Below, in pieces: positions 5,470 through 13,410 of a stretch of DNA of 13,434 nt. The DNA lies in contig CAJJNI010000053.1 of assembly GCA_905193085.1 (NCBI GenBank), positions 1 to 13,434 of the forward strand, given 5' to 3'. Below the pieces are notes generated by a model. That model saw only the letters and a list, made by a program, of their open reading frames with translations. It was not told the DNA's origin and ran no database searches. The position numbers and the translations under genes are program-made. Position 1 is the stretch's first letter. Every line of letters starts with the position of its first letter. Source of the stretch: an uncultured Lachnospiraceae bacterium (GTDB taxonomy: Bacteria; Bacillota; Clostridia; Lachnospirales; Lachnospiraceae).

Positions 5470-7584
5470 ATGTCAGAAAAAATTAATATCGAAGAAATCT
5501 TTGGAGAAAATGTATTTAATGACGCTACAATGCAGGAACGTCTTCCAAAAAAAGTTTACAAGGAGTTAAGAAAGACAATTGATGAGGGAAAAACCCTTGA
5601 CCCTATGATTGCTGAGGTTGTTGCCAACGCAATGAAAGACTGGGCAGTAGAGAAAGGTGCAACTCATTACACACATTGGTTCCAGCCTTTAACAGGTGTT
5701 ACTGCTGAGAAACATGATTCATTTGTTCAGGCACCTAACAAAGAAGGCAAGACAATTATCGAATTCTCAGGTAAGGAATTGATAAAAGGTGAACCGGATG
5801 CTTCTTCATTCCCATCAGGTGGTCTTCGTGCTACATTTGAAGCCAGAGGTTATACAGCATGGGACTGTACATCACCGGCATTTGTTCGTGAAGATGCAGC
5901 AGGTGTTACACTTTGTATTCCTACAGCATTCTGTTCATATACAGGAGAAGCACTTGACCAGAAGACACCGCTTCTTCGTTCAATGGAAGCTCTTAATGAA
6001 CAGGCAATCCGTCTTGTAAGATTATTTGGAAATACAACATCAAAGAGAGTAACTCCTTCAGTTGGACCTGAACAGGAATATTTCCTTGTAGATAGAGAAA
6101 AATATTTAAAGAGAAAAGACCTTATTTTCACAGGTCGTACATTGTTCGGAGCTATGCCTCCTAAAGGACAGGAATTAGATGACCATTACTTTGGAACTAT
6201 TAAAGAAAGAATCGGAGCTTACATGAAAGAAGTAAATGAGATTCTTTGGAAGATGGGTGTTACAGCTAAGACACAGCATAACGAAGTTGCTCCTGCACAG
6301 CATGAGCTTGCTCCAATTTATGCAGAGGCAAATGTGGCTGTTGACCATAACCAGATTGTAATGGAGACACTTAAGAAAGTGGCAGGACGTCATGGCCTTA
6401 CATGTCTTCTTCATGAAAAACCATTTGCAGGTGTTAATGGTTCAGGTAAACATAATAACTGGTCAATTACAACAGATGATGGAATTAACTTATTAGAGCC
6501 TGGTAAGACACCTCATGAGAACATTCAGTTCTTATTAGTTCTTACAGCAATTTTGAAAGCTGTAGATAAACATGCAGATTTACTTCGTGAATCTGCTGCT
6601 GATGTTGGTAATGACCACAGACTTGGAGCTAACGAGGCACCTCCTGCAATCATTTCTATTTTCCTCGGAGAACAGTTGGAAGATGTATTAGAGCAGTTAA
6701 TTGAGACAGGTGAAGCTACAAGAAGTAAAAAGGGCGGAAAGTTAAATACAGGTGTTCATTCTCTTCCTGAACTTGCAAAAGATGCAACTGACCGTAACAG
6801 AACATCACCATTTGCATTTACAGGTAACAAATTTGAATTCCGTATGGTTGGTTCTTCAGATTCTATCGCCGGTCCTAATGTTGTACTTAACACAATCGTG
6901 GCAGAAGCATTCTGTGAAATTTGTGATGAACTTGAAAAAGCAGAAGACTTCGATATGGCTGTACATGATTTAATCAAGAAGAATGCAACAGAACATCAGA
7001 GAATCGTATTCAATGGTAACGGTTATTCAGATGAATGGGTTGCTGAAGCACAGAGAAGAGGATTGCCTAATATTAAATCAATGGTAGATGCAATTCCGGC
7101 TCTTACAACAGATAAAACAATATCAATGTTTGAGAAGTTCCATGTATTTACAAAGGCAGAGCTTGAATCACGTTCAGAAATTCAGTATGAAGCTTATTCA
7201 AAGGCTATCAATATTGAAGGTAAAGCTATGATTGATATTGCAAGCAAGCAGATTATTCCTGCAGTTATCAAATATGCAACAGTTCTTGCTAATTCAATCA
7301 GTGCAGTAAAAGCTGTAGGTGCTGCTGATGTAAGTGTACAGACAGAAATTTTGGAAGAAGTTTCAGCACTTCTTTCAGAGACAAAGGTTGCACTTGCTAA
7401 ATTGACAGATGTAGTAGATAAAGCAGCAAGCGTTCCGGAAGGAAGAGAAATGGCTGTATTCTTCAGAGATGAAGTTAAGACAGCAATGGACGAACTCAGA
7501 GCTCCTGTTGATAAGCTTGAGATGCTTGTTGATAAAGATATGTGGCCAATGCCATCATATGGAGATTTGATGTTTGAAGTATAA
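5470..7584 (+). CDS. glnN: Type III glutamine synthetase
   Basis: Catalyses ATP-dependent condensation of ammonia and glutamate to glutamine in the cytoplasm, the entry step of nitrogen assimilation. About 704 residues, the normal size of GSIII and far longer than GSI/GSII. Visible motifs (numbered from the start at 5470): GPEQEYFLVDR at about 199-209 with the metal-binding glutamates, HNEVAPAQHELAPIY at about 270-284, HEKPFAGVNGSGKHNNWS at about 315-332 with the ATP/glutamate-binding glycine and histidine residues, and NRTSPFAFTGNKFEFR at about 443-458. A helical GSIII C-terminal domain follows. I chose the ATG at 5470 because the AAAGGA SD sits 9 nt before it; the in-frame ATG at 5461 would add only three residues and leave almost no spacer. 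Single-gene unit flanked by terminators. Codon use and integrity are ordinary. A nitrogen regulator is not adjacent. Confidence 0.97.
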   Translation: MSEKINIEEIFGENVFNDATMQERLPKKVYKELRKTIDEGKTLDPMIAEVVANAMKDWAVEKGATHYTHWFQPLTGVTAEKHDSFVQAPNKEGKTIIEFSGKELIKGEPDASSFPSGGLRATFEARGYTAWDCTSPAFVREDAAGVTLCIPTAFCSYTGEALDQKTPLLRSMEALNEQAIRLVRLFGNTTSKRVTPSVGPEQEYFLVDREKYLKRKDLIFTGRTLFGAMPPKGQELDDHYFGTIKERIGAYMKEVNEILWKMGVTAKTQHNEVAPAQHELAPIYAEANVAVDHNQIVMETLKKVAGRHGLTCLLHEKPFAGVNGSGKHNNWSITTDDGINLLEPGKTPHENIQFLLVLTAILKAVDKHADLLRESAADVGNDHRLGANEAPPAIISIFLGEQLEDVLEQLIETGEATRSKKGGKLNTGVHSLPELAKDATDRNRTSPFAFTGNKFEFRMVGSSDSIAGPNVVLNTIVAEAFCEICDELEKAEDFDMAVHDLIKKNATEHQRIVFNGNGYSDEWVAEAQRRGLPNIKSMVDAIPALTTDKTISMFEKFHVFTKAELESRSEIQYEAYSKAINIEGKAMIDIASKQIIPAVIKYATVLANSISAVKAVGAADVSVQTEILEEVSALLSETKVALAKLTDVVDKAASVPEGREMAVFFRDEVKTAMDELRAPVDKLEMLVDKDMWPMPSYGDLMFEV

Positions 7585-7650
7585 TTTATATGATTACAGA
7601 TACAAATTAAAATAATAATTTCGAATTGAAAAATACACATAAATTTTAAA

Positions 7651-7708
7651 AACAGCCGGTCTTTCAAAGTCAGAATTTTTAATATGACAATTGAAAGGCC
7701 GGTTTTTT
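7651..7708 (+). terminator. Intrinsic terminator after glnN
   Basis: CCGGTCTTTCAA (7656-7667) pairs with TTGAAAGGCCGG (7691-7702), 12 bp with one G-U pair. GTCA/TGAC pairs further inside, and TTTTTT follows (7703-7708). The A-rich 5' flank makes it potentially bidirectional, but no minus-strand gene lies downstream. Confidence 0.85.
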
Positions 7709-7826
7709 ATGCGGACAGTGAGGCAGTGTTCATGTCTGTATGGGAATTTTACAACTGCTACGATAAGAAGCCTGAAAAGTGTTTAGTTGTAATTGTCAGA
7801 TTTTTATAAAAGACATATCATTGATA
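7709..7826. other. Intergenic stretch between glnN terminator and beta-helix promoter
   Basis: Together with the terminator and promoter it makes up the 335-nt gap before the beta-helix gene. Apart from the small palindrome ACATATCA/TTGATATGT-like pairing around 7813-7829, next to the -35 region, I see no ORF with an RBS, no RNA gene and no repeat. That palindrome could be an operator. Confidence 0.4.
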
Positions 7827-7855
7827 TGTACAGGTTATATAAAAACTGTTATAAT
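7827..7855 (+). promoter_or_regulatory. Extended -10 promoter for the beta-helix/HD-GYP unit
   Basis: TGTACA (7827-7832, four of six to TTGACA), 17-nt spacer, perfect TATAAT (7850-7855) with the extended -10 TG at 7847-7848. It would give a leader of about 58 nt before the start at 7920. The palindrome CATATC/GATATG just upstream overlaps the -35 and might be a regulator site. Confidence 0.6.
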
Positions 7856-7919
7856 ATTTGAAAAAATATGTGTTTTATGTGAAAATAAAATGTGCGGATA
7901 TTGTCTGGAGGGTTGATGT

Positions 7920-10529
7920 ATGAAGATAATGAAAAAAATGGCTTTATTTTTGGGAACGGTTTTATTTGTTCAAAATATTGCCGGTGGTATTGAAATAAAC
8001 AATGTTTATGCATCTGAGGAAAGTGATAACATTGCGTATACGGTTTTTGTGTCAACTGACGGAAGGGAAGATGCGAAAGGGACAGAAGATGACCCGTTTG
8101 CAACTGTTATTCAGGCGAGAGATTATCTTCGTACAAAAGACATAGATGAAAATAACAGAGGCATGATTTACATAAGAGAAGGTGTATATAGTGTAAGTGC
8201 TAAAGAACCGACTGTTGAGCTTACAGAAGAAGATTCATACATAACATTCAGTGCATATGAAAATGAAATCGTTGAAATTACAGGTACAACACTGCTTGAT
8301 AATGATAAATTTGTAAAGGCAGATGAAGCAGAAGGAGATTGTTATTCATCTAAAGCAAGACTGCCTGAGGGGCTTTTGGATAAAGTGTATGTTTATAATC
8401 TGGGTGAAGAGGGAATACCTGTCGGTGAAATTTTAAAGAACGGTTTTAACTGGCCAAGACAGAATTTTCAGCCAGAGCTTATTGTAGACGGACAGCTGCA
8501 GACTTTGGCGCAGTATCCGAATTCTAATTCCGTAATGACACAATCACAGATTCTTTGCGGAAAGACAAAAAACGGTAAAGATGAAGATGAGACTGCAAAA
8601 GCGGCGGGAGCAAATGAAGGAGAAAGACCAAGAAACTATTGGTTTGATAAGACTGATACACCGCTTAATTATGAAGAAATGCTTCTTTTAAAAGGCCCCA
8701 TTTTCTATGCAAGAAACGGGTTAGAAGAGAGAATCTCAAAGTGGGCACCGCCTACACTTGAAGGTGAACCTCAAAATAATCAGCCGGCAGTTCATAAAAA
8801 TACTGACAATACATTATATGAGACAGATGGCTGGCTTTCAGGCTATTTTGAAAATAATTATGCAAATGATATGGTCAGAATTTATTCAGTCGACATTGCA
8901 ACACAGACTATACATTGCAAATATCCTTCATTGCAGGGTGTTCAGGATAAAAGAATTAAATTAAAAGCAATAAATCTTCTTGGTGAGCTTGATACTCCGG
9001 GTGAATATTATATTGACAGATATAACGATAATGATATTTTGTACTATTATCCAAAAAGAAATATAGATTCAGAAAAAGTACAGCTCACATCATCAAGTGA
9101 ACCTTTTTTTGAAATAAATAATGCAGACGGTATTGTTATACAGAACTTAATAATGGACGGAACAACAGGAAATGGTATTAAGATGAGTGACTGTGAGTCA
9201 TGCAGTGTTATATCGTGTGAACTTTATAATATAAGTATGGACGCAGTTAAAATAGGTCAGAATAATAATACATTTACCGCAGACCCGGCATATGAGACTT
9301 CGCATGGAGGCCACAATAATATTGTAAGTAACTGTGAAATTCATGATATGGGCTGTGGAGGAGTTTATCTTGCAGGTGGAAATGAGCAGACGTTAGAAAG
9401 AGGAGACAATATAGTTGAACATTGTGAATTTTATAATATATCAAGGCTTCAGACATATACACCTGCAGTTTATTTAGAGGGTGTTGGAAATACTGCAAAT
9501 TATAATTATATCCACGATGCCCCTCATATGGTAATACAGATAATGGGAAATGATATGACGGTAAGTCATAATCATATAAAAAATGTCTGTACAAATGCGT
9601 CTGACCAGGCGGCAGTTTATTCAGGAAGATGTTTTACATGGCTTGGAAATGAAGTATCATATAATTATTTTGAAAATTTAACGAGCGGCTGTTATGCAGT
9701 CTACATGGACGATGGAATGTCCGGAATGATAATTAAAAATAATATTTTTAAGAATATGAAAGGTGCCGCAATTTTTTCAAACAGTGGATTTGGACATAAA
9801 ATTGTCGATAATATATTTATAGATTCAAATAAAACTGTGATATATCAGAGATACACAGCCACATCAAGGCCAATTGCAAATGAAAAGGTGCTTACATACC
9901 GTTATAACCGTATTTTTAAGGAAGGCGACGGAAGTAACTACACGAATACGAAAGAAAATATAGAAAAATGGTATAGTCATTACAGCAGTTTGTATCCTTA
10001 TCTTTCTGAAAAATATCTTGCCACAGAAGATGATGATAACTGGAACAAAGATTTTAATTCTGTTTTTGTGCCTGCATATCAGGAGTTGAATCATATGGTA
10101 ATTGCAGGAAACAGTACATATGCACAGACTGCTTCTGTATCAGAATTTCAAGATGATGATTTTAATAAAGATATTTTTTATTCTGATATATCAGACGATA
10201 TTGATTTAAACTTAAATACCGGAAAAATTGGAAATGACAGTAAATTATATGACAGTGATTCTTTTGGAAAAAACTGGATTGACAACTGGAATAATAATTT
10301 TACATTAGAAAATATTGGGATTAAGAGAGAAAATGCCGAAATACTTAAAGGTGATGCAAACCTTGATGGGAAAATAACATTGGAGGACGCTTTGATTACA
10401 CTTAAAGCAGCACTTGCCATAATCACACCTGACGGTGATGCTTTTTCTGCGGCCGATTATGATGGTGATGGAAATATAAGTATTTCAGATGCACAAATGG
10501 TCTTAAAGGCTGCTTTGGGAATCAGTTAA
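7920..10529 (+). CDS. Secreted right-handed beta-helix protein with dockerin, GH141-like candidate
   Basis: 869 residues. SD GGAGGG (7907-7912) is 7 nt before the ATG. Signal peptide: charged MKIMKK, hydrophobic ALFLGTVLFV, likely cleavage after NNVYA (about residue 31). The mature N-terminus (VFVSTDGREDAKGTEDDPFA, then ARDYLRT) is the usual opening of parallel beta-helix carbohydrate-active enzymes. The body from about 390 to 660 shows stacked Asn/Gly-rich coils (GIVIQNLIMDG, NNIVSNCEIHDMG, NTANYNYIHDAPH, NNIFKNMKGAAIF). The layout most resembles from memory the GH141 type (fucosidase/xylanase relatives), but polysaccharide lyases and uncharacterised beta-helix proteins share this fold, so substrate and catalytic residues are not assigned. 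A C-terminal dockerin (about 808-869) has two complete calcium loops (DANLDGKITLED, DYDGDGNISISD). First gene of a likely operon; the HD-GYP gene starts 26 nt after its stop. Confidence 0.87.
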   Translation: MKIMKKMALFLGTVLFVQNIAGGIEINNVYASEESDNIAYTVFVSTDGREDAKGTEDDPFATVIQARDYLRTKDIDENNRGMIYIREGVYSVSAKEPTVELTEEDSYITFSAYENEIVEITGTTLLDNDKFVKADEAEGDCYSSKARLPEGLLDKVYVYNLGEEGIPVGEILKNGFNWPRQNFQPELIVDGQLQTLAQYPNSNSVMTQSQILCGKTKNGKDEDETAKAAGANEGERPRNYWFDKTDTPLNYEEMLLLKGPIFYARNGLEERISKWAPPTLEGEPQNNQPAVHKNTDNTLYETDGWLSGYFENNYANDMVRIYSVDIATQTIHCKYPSLQGVQDKRIKLKAINLLGELDTPGEYYIDRYNDNDILYYYPKRNIDSEKVQLTSSSEPFFEINNADGIVIQNLIMDGTTGNGIKMSDCESCSVISCELYNISMDAVKIGQNNNTFTADPAYETSHGGHNNIVSNCEIHDMGCGGVYLAGGNEQTLERGDNIVEHCEFYNISRLQTYTPAVYLEGVGNTANYNYIHDAPHMVIQIMGNDMTVSHNHIKNVCTNASDQAAVYSGRCFTWLGNEVSYNYFENLTSGCYAVYMDDGMSGMIIKNNIFKNMKGAAIFSNSGFGHKIVDNIFIDSNKTVIYQRYTATSRPIANEKVLTYRYNRIFKEGDGSNYTNTKENIEKWYSHYSSLYPYLSEKYLATEDDDNWNKDFNSVFVPAYQELNHMVIAGNSTYAQTASVSEFQDDDFNKDIFYSDISDDIDLNLNTGKIGNDSKLYDSDSFGKNWIDNWNNNFTLENIGIKRENAEILKGDANLDGKITLEDALITLKAALAIITPDGDAFSAADYDGDGNISISDAQMVLKAALGIS

Positions 10530-10555
10530 AAGATAAATTAGAGGTGAAGTTATAG

Positions 10556-12010
10556 ATGAGATATGTGGATATTGAAGATGCTAAACCCGGAATGATACTT
10601 GCACAGAATTTATTTGACAGCAGGGGTAGAACTCTGCTTGGCGGTTACAACATACTTAATGAAACTTACATAGAAAGATTGAAATCGTACGGTTTTTCGG
10701 GTGTATATGTTGATGATGAAGTTTCTAAAGATATAGTAGTTGAAAGCATAATTTCTCCAAAACTCCGCATGGAAGGTGTAGAATGTATTAAAAATAAAGA
10801 TACGGAAGAATGTAAAAATGTATCAAAGAAAATGGTAAATGAAATTATTGGAAACGGTACACTTACACTTGATTTGATAGATTTGCGCTCATATGATGAT
10901 TATACACTGGCGCATTCCGTTAATGTTGCCATGGTTTGCGGTGTTATGGGTATTGGAATGGGACTAAAAGAAAGCCAGCTTACCAAGCTTGTACAGGCGG
11001 CGCTTTTACATGATTTGGGAAAGCTTGAAATTTCACAGAAAATATTAAATAAACCGGAAAGACTCTCAAAAGAAGAGTATGAAATAATGAAAACCCATGC
11101 AATGAAATCATATGAAATAATAGTTGACAGATGGGATATTTCACCGGAAGTAAAGGCTGCAGTATTGTTTCATCATGAAAATGTTGACGGAAGCGGATAT
11201 CCGCTTGGAATAGATGGTTCAAAGCAGACGATTTATACTAAAATTTTACATGTTGCTGATGTATATGATGCCCTTGTATCAAAAAGACCGTATAAAGAAC
11301 CGTACTCACCGTTTGAAGCTTCAGAATATTTAATGGGAGGCTGCGGTATATTATTTGATGAAACAGCGGTAAAAAGTCTTTTAAGATATGTTCCTTTTTA
11401 TCCGAAAGGATTGCAGATTACACTCTCAGACGGACGAAAAGGCATAGTTTATGACAATGTCGGTGAGCATAATTTACGACCTGTAGTCAAACTTTTAGAC
11501 GGAGAATTTCTTGATTTAAGCGAGCCTCAGAATTTAAATATAATAGTGGCACCACCTAAAGGAAAAGAATTTCAGGTAAGAGAAGAATCAGAAGCTAAGA
11601 GAATTGAGATGATAAAACCGCGAAGAGAATTTAAAAGGTTTTCTCTTGCAGCAATTGATGATTCAAGTGTTAATTTACAGTTGTTAAAAGATCTTCTTGA
11701 AGAAACATATGATATTAAATTGTTTAAAACAGGAGAACAGTTTTTGCGTTATATTGACAGTGGAAACATTCCTGATTTAGTTCTGATGGATATTGAAATG
11801 CCTGATCTGAATGGAATTGAAATTGCAGAAAAATTAAGAAAAATTGTTGGAAAACATCTTCCAATACTTTTTATAACAGGAAATTCAGATAAAGAAACCG
11901 TACTAAAATGTCGTCAGTTAGGGGCTGCAGGTTATATATTACGGCCATATCGTGCTACATATGTAAAAGCAGAGATAAGAAGGATTTTAATGGGATGGTG
12001 TGAATACTAA
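10556..12010 (+). CDS. HD-GYP domain protein with C-terminal receiver domain
   Basis: 484 residues, SD GAGGTGA (10541-10547). N-terminal about 1-60 (VDIEDAKPGMILAQNLF) is the usual module before HD-GYP domains. HD-GYP phosphodiesterase domain about 105-280: H120, H152-D153 (LHDLGK), HHENVDGSGYP at 206-216 with GYP intact, D235. Predicted to hydrolyse cyclic di-GMP (or a cyclic GMP-AMP) in the cytoplasm. A beta-rich stretch (285-332) links to a receiver domain (about 361-480) with acidic pair D368/D369, phospho-acceptor D412 in LMDIEMPD and T441. The usual receiver lysine before proline is Arg463 (ILRPY), a non-standard switch residue. The domain order HD-GYP then receiver is the reverse of RpfG-like regulators. 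Probably cotranscribed with the beta-helix dockerin gene 26 nt upstream; no cognate kinase in view. Confidence 0.93.
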   Translation: MRYVDIEDAKPGMILAQNLFDSRGRTLLGGYNILNETYIERLKSYGFSGVYVDDEVSKDIVVESIISPKLRMEGVECIKNKDTEECKNVSKKMVNEIIGNGTLTLDLIDLRSYDDYTLAHSVNVAMVCGVMGIGMGLKESQLTKLVQAALLHDLGKLEISQKILNKPERLSKEEYEIMKTHAMKSYEIIVDRWDISPEVKAAVLFHHENVDGSGYPLGIDGSKQTIYTKILHVADVYDALVSKRPYKEPYSPFEASEYLMGGCGILFDETAVKSLLRYVPFYPKGLQITLSDGRKGIVYDNVGEHNLRPVVKLLDGEFLDLSEPQNLNIIVAPPKGKEFQVREESEAKRIEMIKPRREFKRFSLAAIDDSSVNLQLLKDLLEETYDIKLFKTGEQFLRYIDSGNIPDLVLMDIEMPDLNGIEIAEKLRKIVGKHLPILFITGNSDKETVLKCRQLGAAGYILRPYRATYVKAEIRRILMGWCEY

Positions 12011-12043
12011 GATAGTCATTAAATTGAAATGTACACATAAATT

Positions 12044-12079
12044 AAAATGCCGTATCAGTTATTGAGATACGGCATTTTT
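12044..12079. terminator. Bidirectional intrinsic terminator between convergent genes
   Basis: AAAATGCCGTATC (12044-12056) and GATACGGCATTTT (12066-12078) form a perfect 13-bp stem with a 9-nt loop, T-rich on the right and A-rich on the left. It ends the HD-GYP transcript on the plus strand and, read from the other side, the small gene ending at 12091 on the minus strand. Confidence 0.88.
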
Positions 12080-12090
12080 AATAGTGAAAA

Positions 12091-12276
12091 TTAAAGGGAA
12101 ATGTCAATATTCTGACCTATTCCTGCAGGTGATGGTGCCGGAACAGATTGAATCATTTCACTAAGAGCTTCTCCCTGGACTTCGGCAAGCTCTTTGACAT
12201 TTTCCATAAGGGCACAGCCTATCTGTGTCTGAAGCTGCATCTGACTCATGCTCATTGCAACATCGTTAATATCCAT
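12091..12276 (-). CDS. YjfB-family putative motility protein
   Basis: 61 residues starting MDINDVAMSMSQMQLQTQIG and ending AGIGQNIDISL. The N-terminal helix rich in Gln/Met/Ala, a middle helix (ALMENVKELAEVQGEALSEM) and the terminal NIDI motif match the YjfB putative motility family, small proteins linked to the SigD/flagellar regulon in Bacillus but without a known biochemical role. I place the start at the ATG (12274-12276) because AAGAGGTG (12283-12290 on this strand) sits right before it; a GTG at 12283-12285 would lie inside that SD. No signal peptide. It stands alone, convergent with the HD-GYP gene, sharing a bidirectional terminator, and has its own promoter of housekeeping type rather than a recognisable flagellar-sigma one. 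Confidence 0.88.
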   Translation of the reverse strand: MDINDVAMSMSQMQLQTQIGCALMENVKELAEVQGEALSEMIQSVPAPSPAGIGQNIDISL

Positions 12277-12297
12277 ACAAATCACCTCTTAAAAATG

Positions 12298-12326
12298 ATT
12301 ATAACATTTGAACAGCTATTTGTCAT
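12298..12326 (-). promoter_or_regulatory. Near-consensus promoter of the YjfB-family gene
   Basis: On the minus strand: ATGACA (12321-12326, five of six to TTGACA), 17-nt spacer, perfect TATAAT (12298-12303) with an upstream TG one base away (extended -10). The transcript would start about 12291, leaving a leader of only some 15 nt with the SD directly at the 5' end. Confidence 0.75.
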
Positions 12327-12484
12327 TAACAAATTTAATAAGAGCAGTTTGAGATAAATTGTAATCAATAATAACCAACAACAGATTCAGGTGGAAAATT
12401 GCGATGTATGGATTATATTTACAGTTGTCTGTAACCGGATAATATGGTAGATTATAAAACATAAAATTATCGGAGGAAAAGTAA

Positions 12485-13264
12485 ATGAAAAGATATTTTA
12501 ATTTGGTAAAAAGAAAAACAATTGCATGTGTTTTGAGTGCAGGTATGATTTGCGGAATAGGGACTGCTACAGTACAGCCGCAGAAAGTAATGGCACAAAA
12601 CAGTATTGTTATGGGGGACTTGAATGCAAATGGAAAAGTTGATCTTGATGATGTTCTTATTGCATTAAAAACCGTGCTGGCGATTCCTGTTGAAGGAAAT
12701 ATTCAGTATAAAGCAGCTGATATTTTTTCAAATGGCGAAATGTCATTAAAAAATGTTCAGATTATTTTAAAAGCGGCACTTGGAATATGCAGTATTGAGG
12801 ATTCATTAAAAGAACCTGTACAGACAAGTACACCGCAGGCAACAAAAAAACCGTCAGATGAATCTTCACAGACATCTTCAAATACTTCAGCATATGCAAA
12901 AGAAGTATTGAGACTGGTTAATGAACAGAGAAAAGCATACGGCCTTAATGAGCTTTCATGGGATGAAAAAACAGCAGATGCAGCACAGCTAAGAGCTATG
13001 GAAATTGACACTAAATTTTCTCATGTAAGACCGGATGGTTCAAGTTGTTTTACCGCTCTTCAGCAGAAAAATGTATCGTATTATTCAGCAGGAGAAAATA
13101 TTGCATACGGACAGACTTCACCTGCAAAGGTTATGAATTCGTGGATGAACAGTGAAGGACATCGTGCAAATATTTTAAGTTCTTCATTTAATGCGATGGG
13201 TGCAGGCTTTTATATCGGAAAAGATGGAAGATATTGCTGGACACAGTTTTTTATCGGAAAATAA
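12485..13264 (+). CDS. Secreted CAP/SCP-domain protein with N-terminal dockerin
   Basis: 259 residues, SD GGAGG (12472-12476). Signal peptide: MKRYFNLVKRK, hydrophobic TIACVLSAGMICGIG, likely cleavage after KVMA (residue 37). A dockerin follows directly (about 43-101): first calcium loop DLNANGKVDLDD, second DIFSNGEMSLKN, which lacks several ligand residues. A Ser/Thr/Pro/Gln linker (about 103-136) leads to a bacterial CAP (SCP/PR-1, YkwD-like) domain from about 137 to the end: LRLVNEQRKAYGLNEL, FSH with H180, GENIA (203-207), GHRANIL (225-231, H226), CWTQFF (251-256). These are the conserved CAP cavity residues. CAP proteins are extracellular; the biochemical role of bacterial ones is largely unsettled. 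Domain order is the reverse of the other dockerin genes nearby. Gap 12286-12484 on this strand shows no convincing promoter. Confidence 0.93.
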   Translation: MKRYFNLVKRKTIACVLSAGMICGIGTATVQPQKVMAQNSIVMGDLNANGKVDLDDVLIALKTVLAIPVEGNIQYKAADIFSNGEMSLKNVQIILKAALGICSIEDSLKEPVQTSTPQATKKPSDESSQTSSNTSAYAKEVLRLVNEQRKAYGLNELSWDEKTADAAQLRAMEIDTKFSHVRPDGSSCFTALQQKNVSYYSAGENIAYGQTSPAKVMNSWMNSEGHRANILSSSFNAMGAGFYIGKDGRYCWTQFFIGK

Positions 13265-13344
13265 ATATAGTTTTTACTTATCATAAGAATCAGACATTGC
13301 TTGTCAGAATGTAAAAAAACAGGAGCAGAAAGTTTAATAATAGA

Positions 13345-13373
13345 TTGCTTTTATTGGAAAATTCGTGTAAAAT
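13345..13373 (+). promoter_or_regulatory. Candidate promoter for the gene leaving the window
   Basis: TTGCTT (13345-13350), 17-nt spacer, TAAAAT (13368-13373). The -10 matches five of six consensus bases, the -35 only three. It is well placed for the start codon at 13411. No clear terminator of the CAP gene lies between 13265 and here. Confidence 0.4.
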
Positions 13374-13410
13374 AAGATTAGAGTGAAGAGTTTAAGGAGG
13401 TACACCATTT

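Noticed and set aside
7194..7667. 157-residue open frame on the minus strand over the end of glnN
   Set aside because: Antisense shadow of the conserved glnN coding region; no RBS and no recognisable protein family.
9274..9594. 106-residue minus-strand open frame within the beta-helix gene
   Set aside because: Antisense of a well supported coding region with unlikely composition (rich in His, Tyr and Leu); no RBS.
12148..12357. Plus-strand open frame opposite the YjfB-family gene
   Set aside because: The minus-strand gene has a family match, SD and promoter; this frame has none of them.
13296..13320. GACA/TGTC hairpin as terminator of the CAP gene
   Set aside because: Only four base pairs before mismatches, and it is followed by an A-run rather than a T-run.
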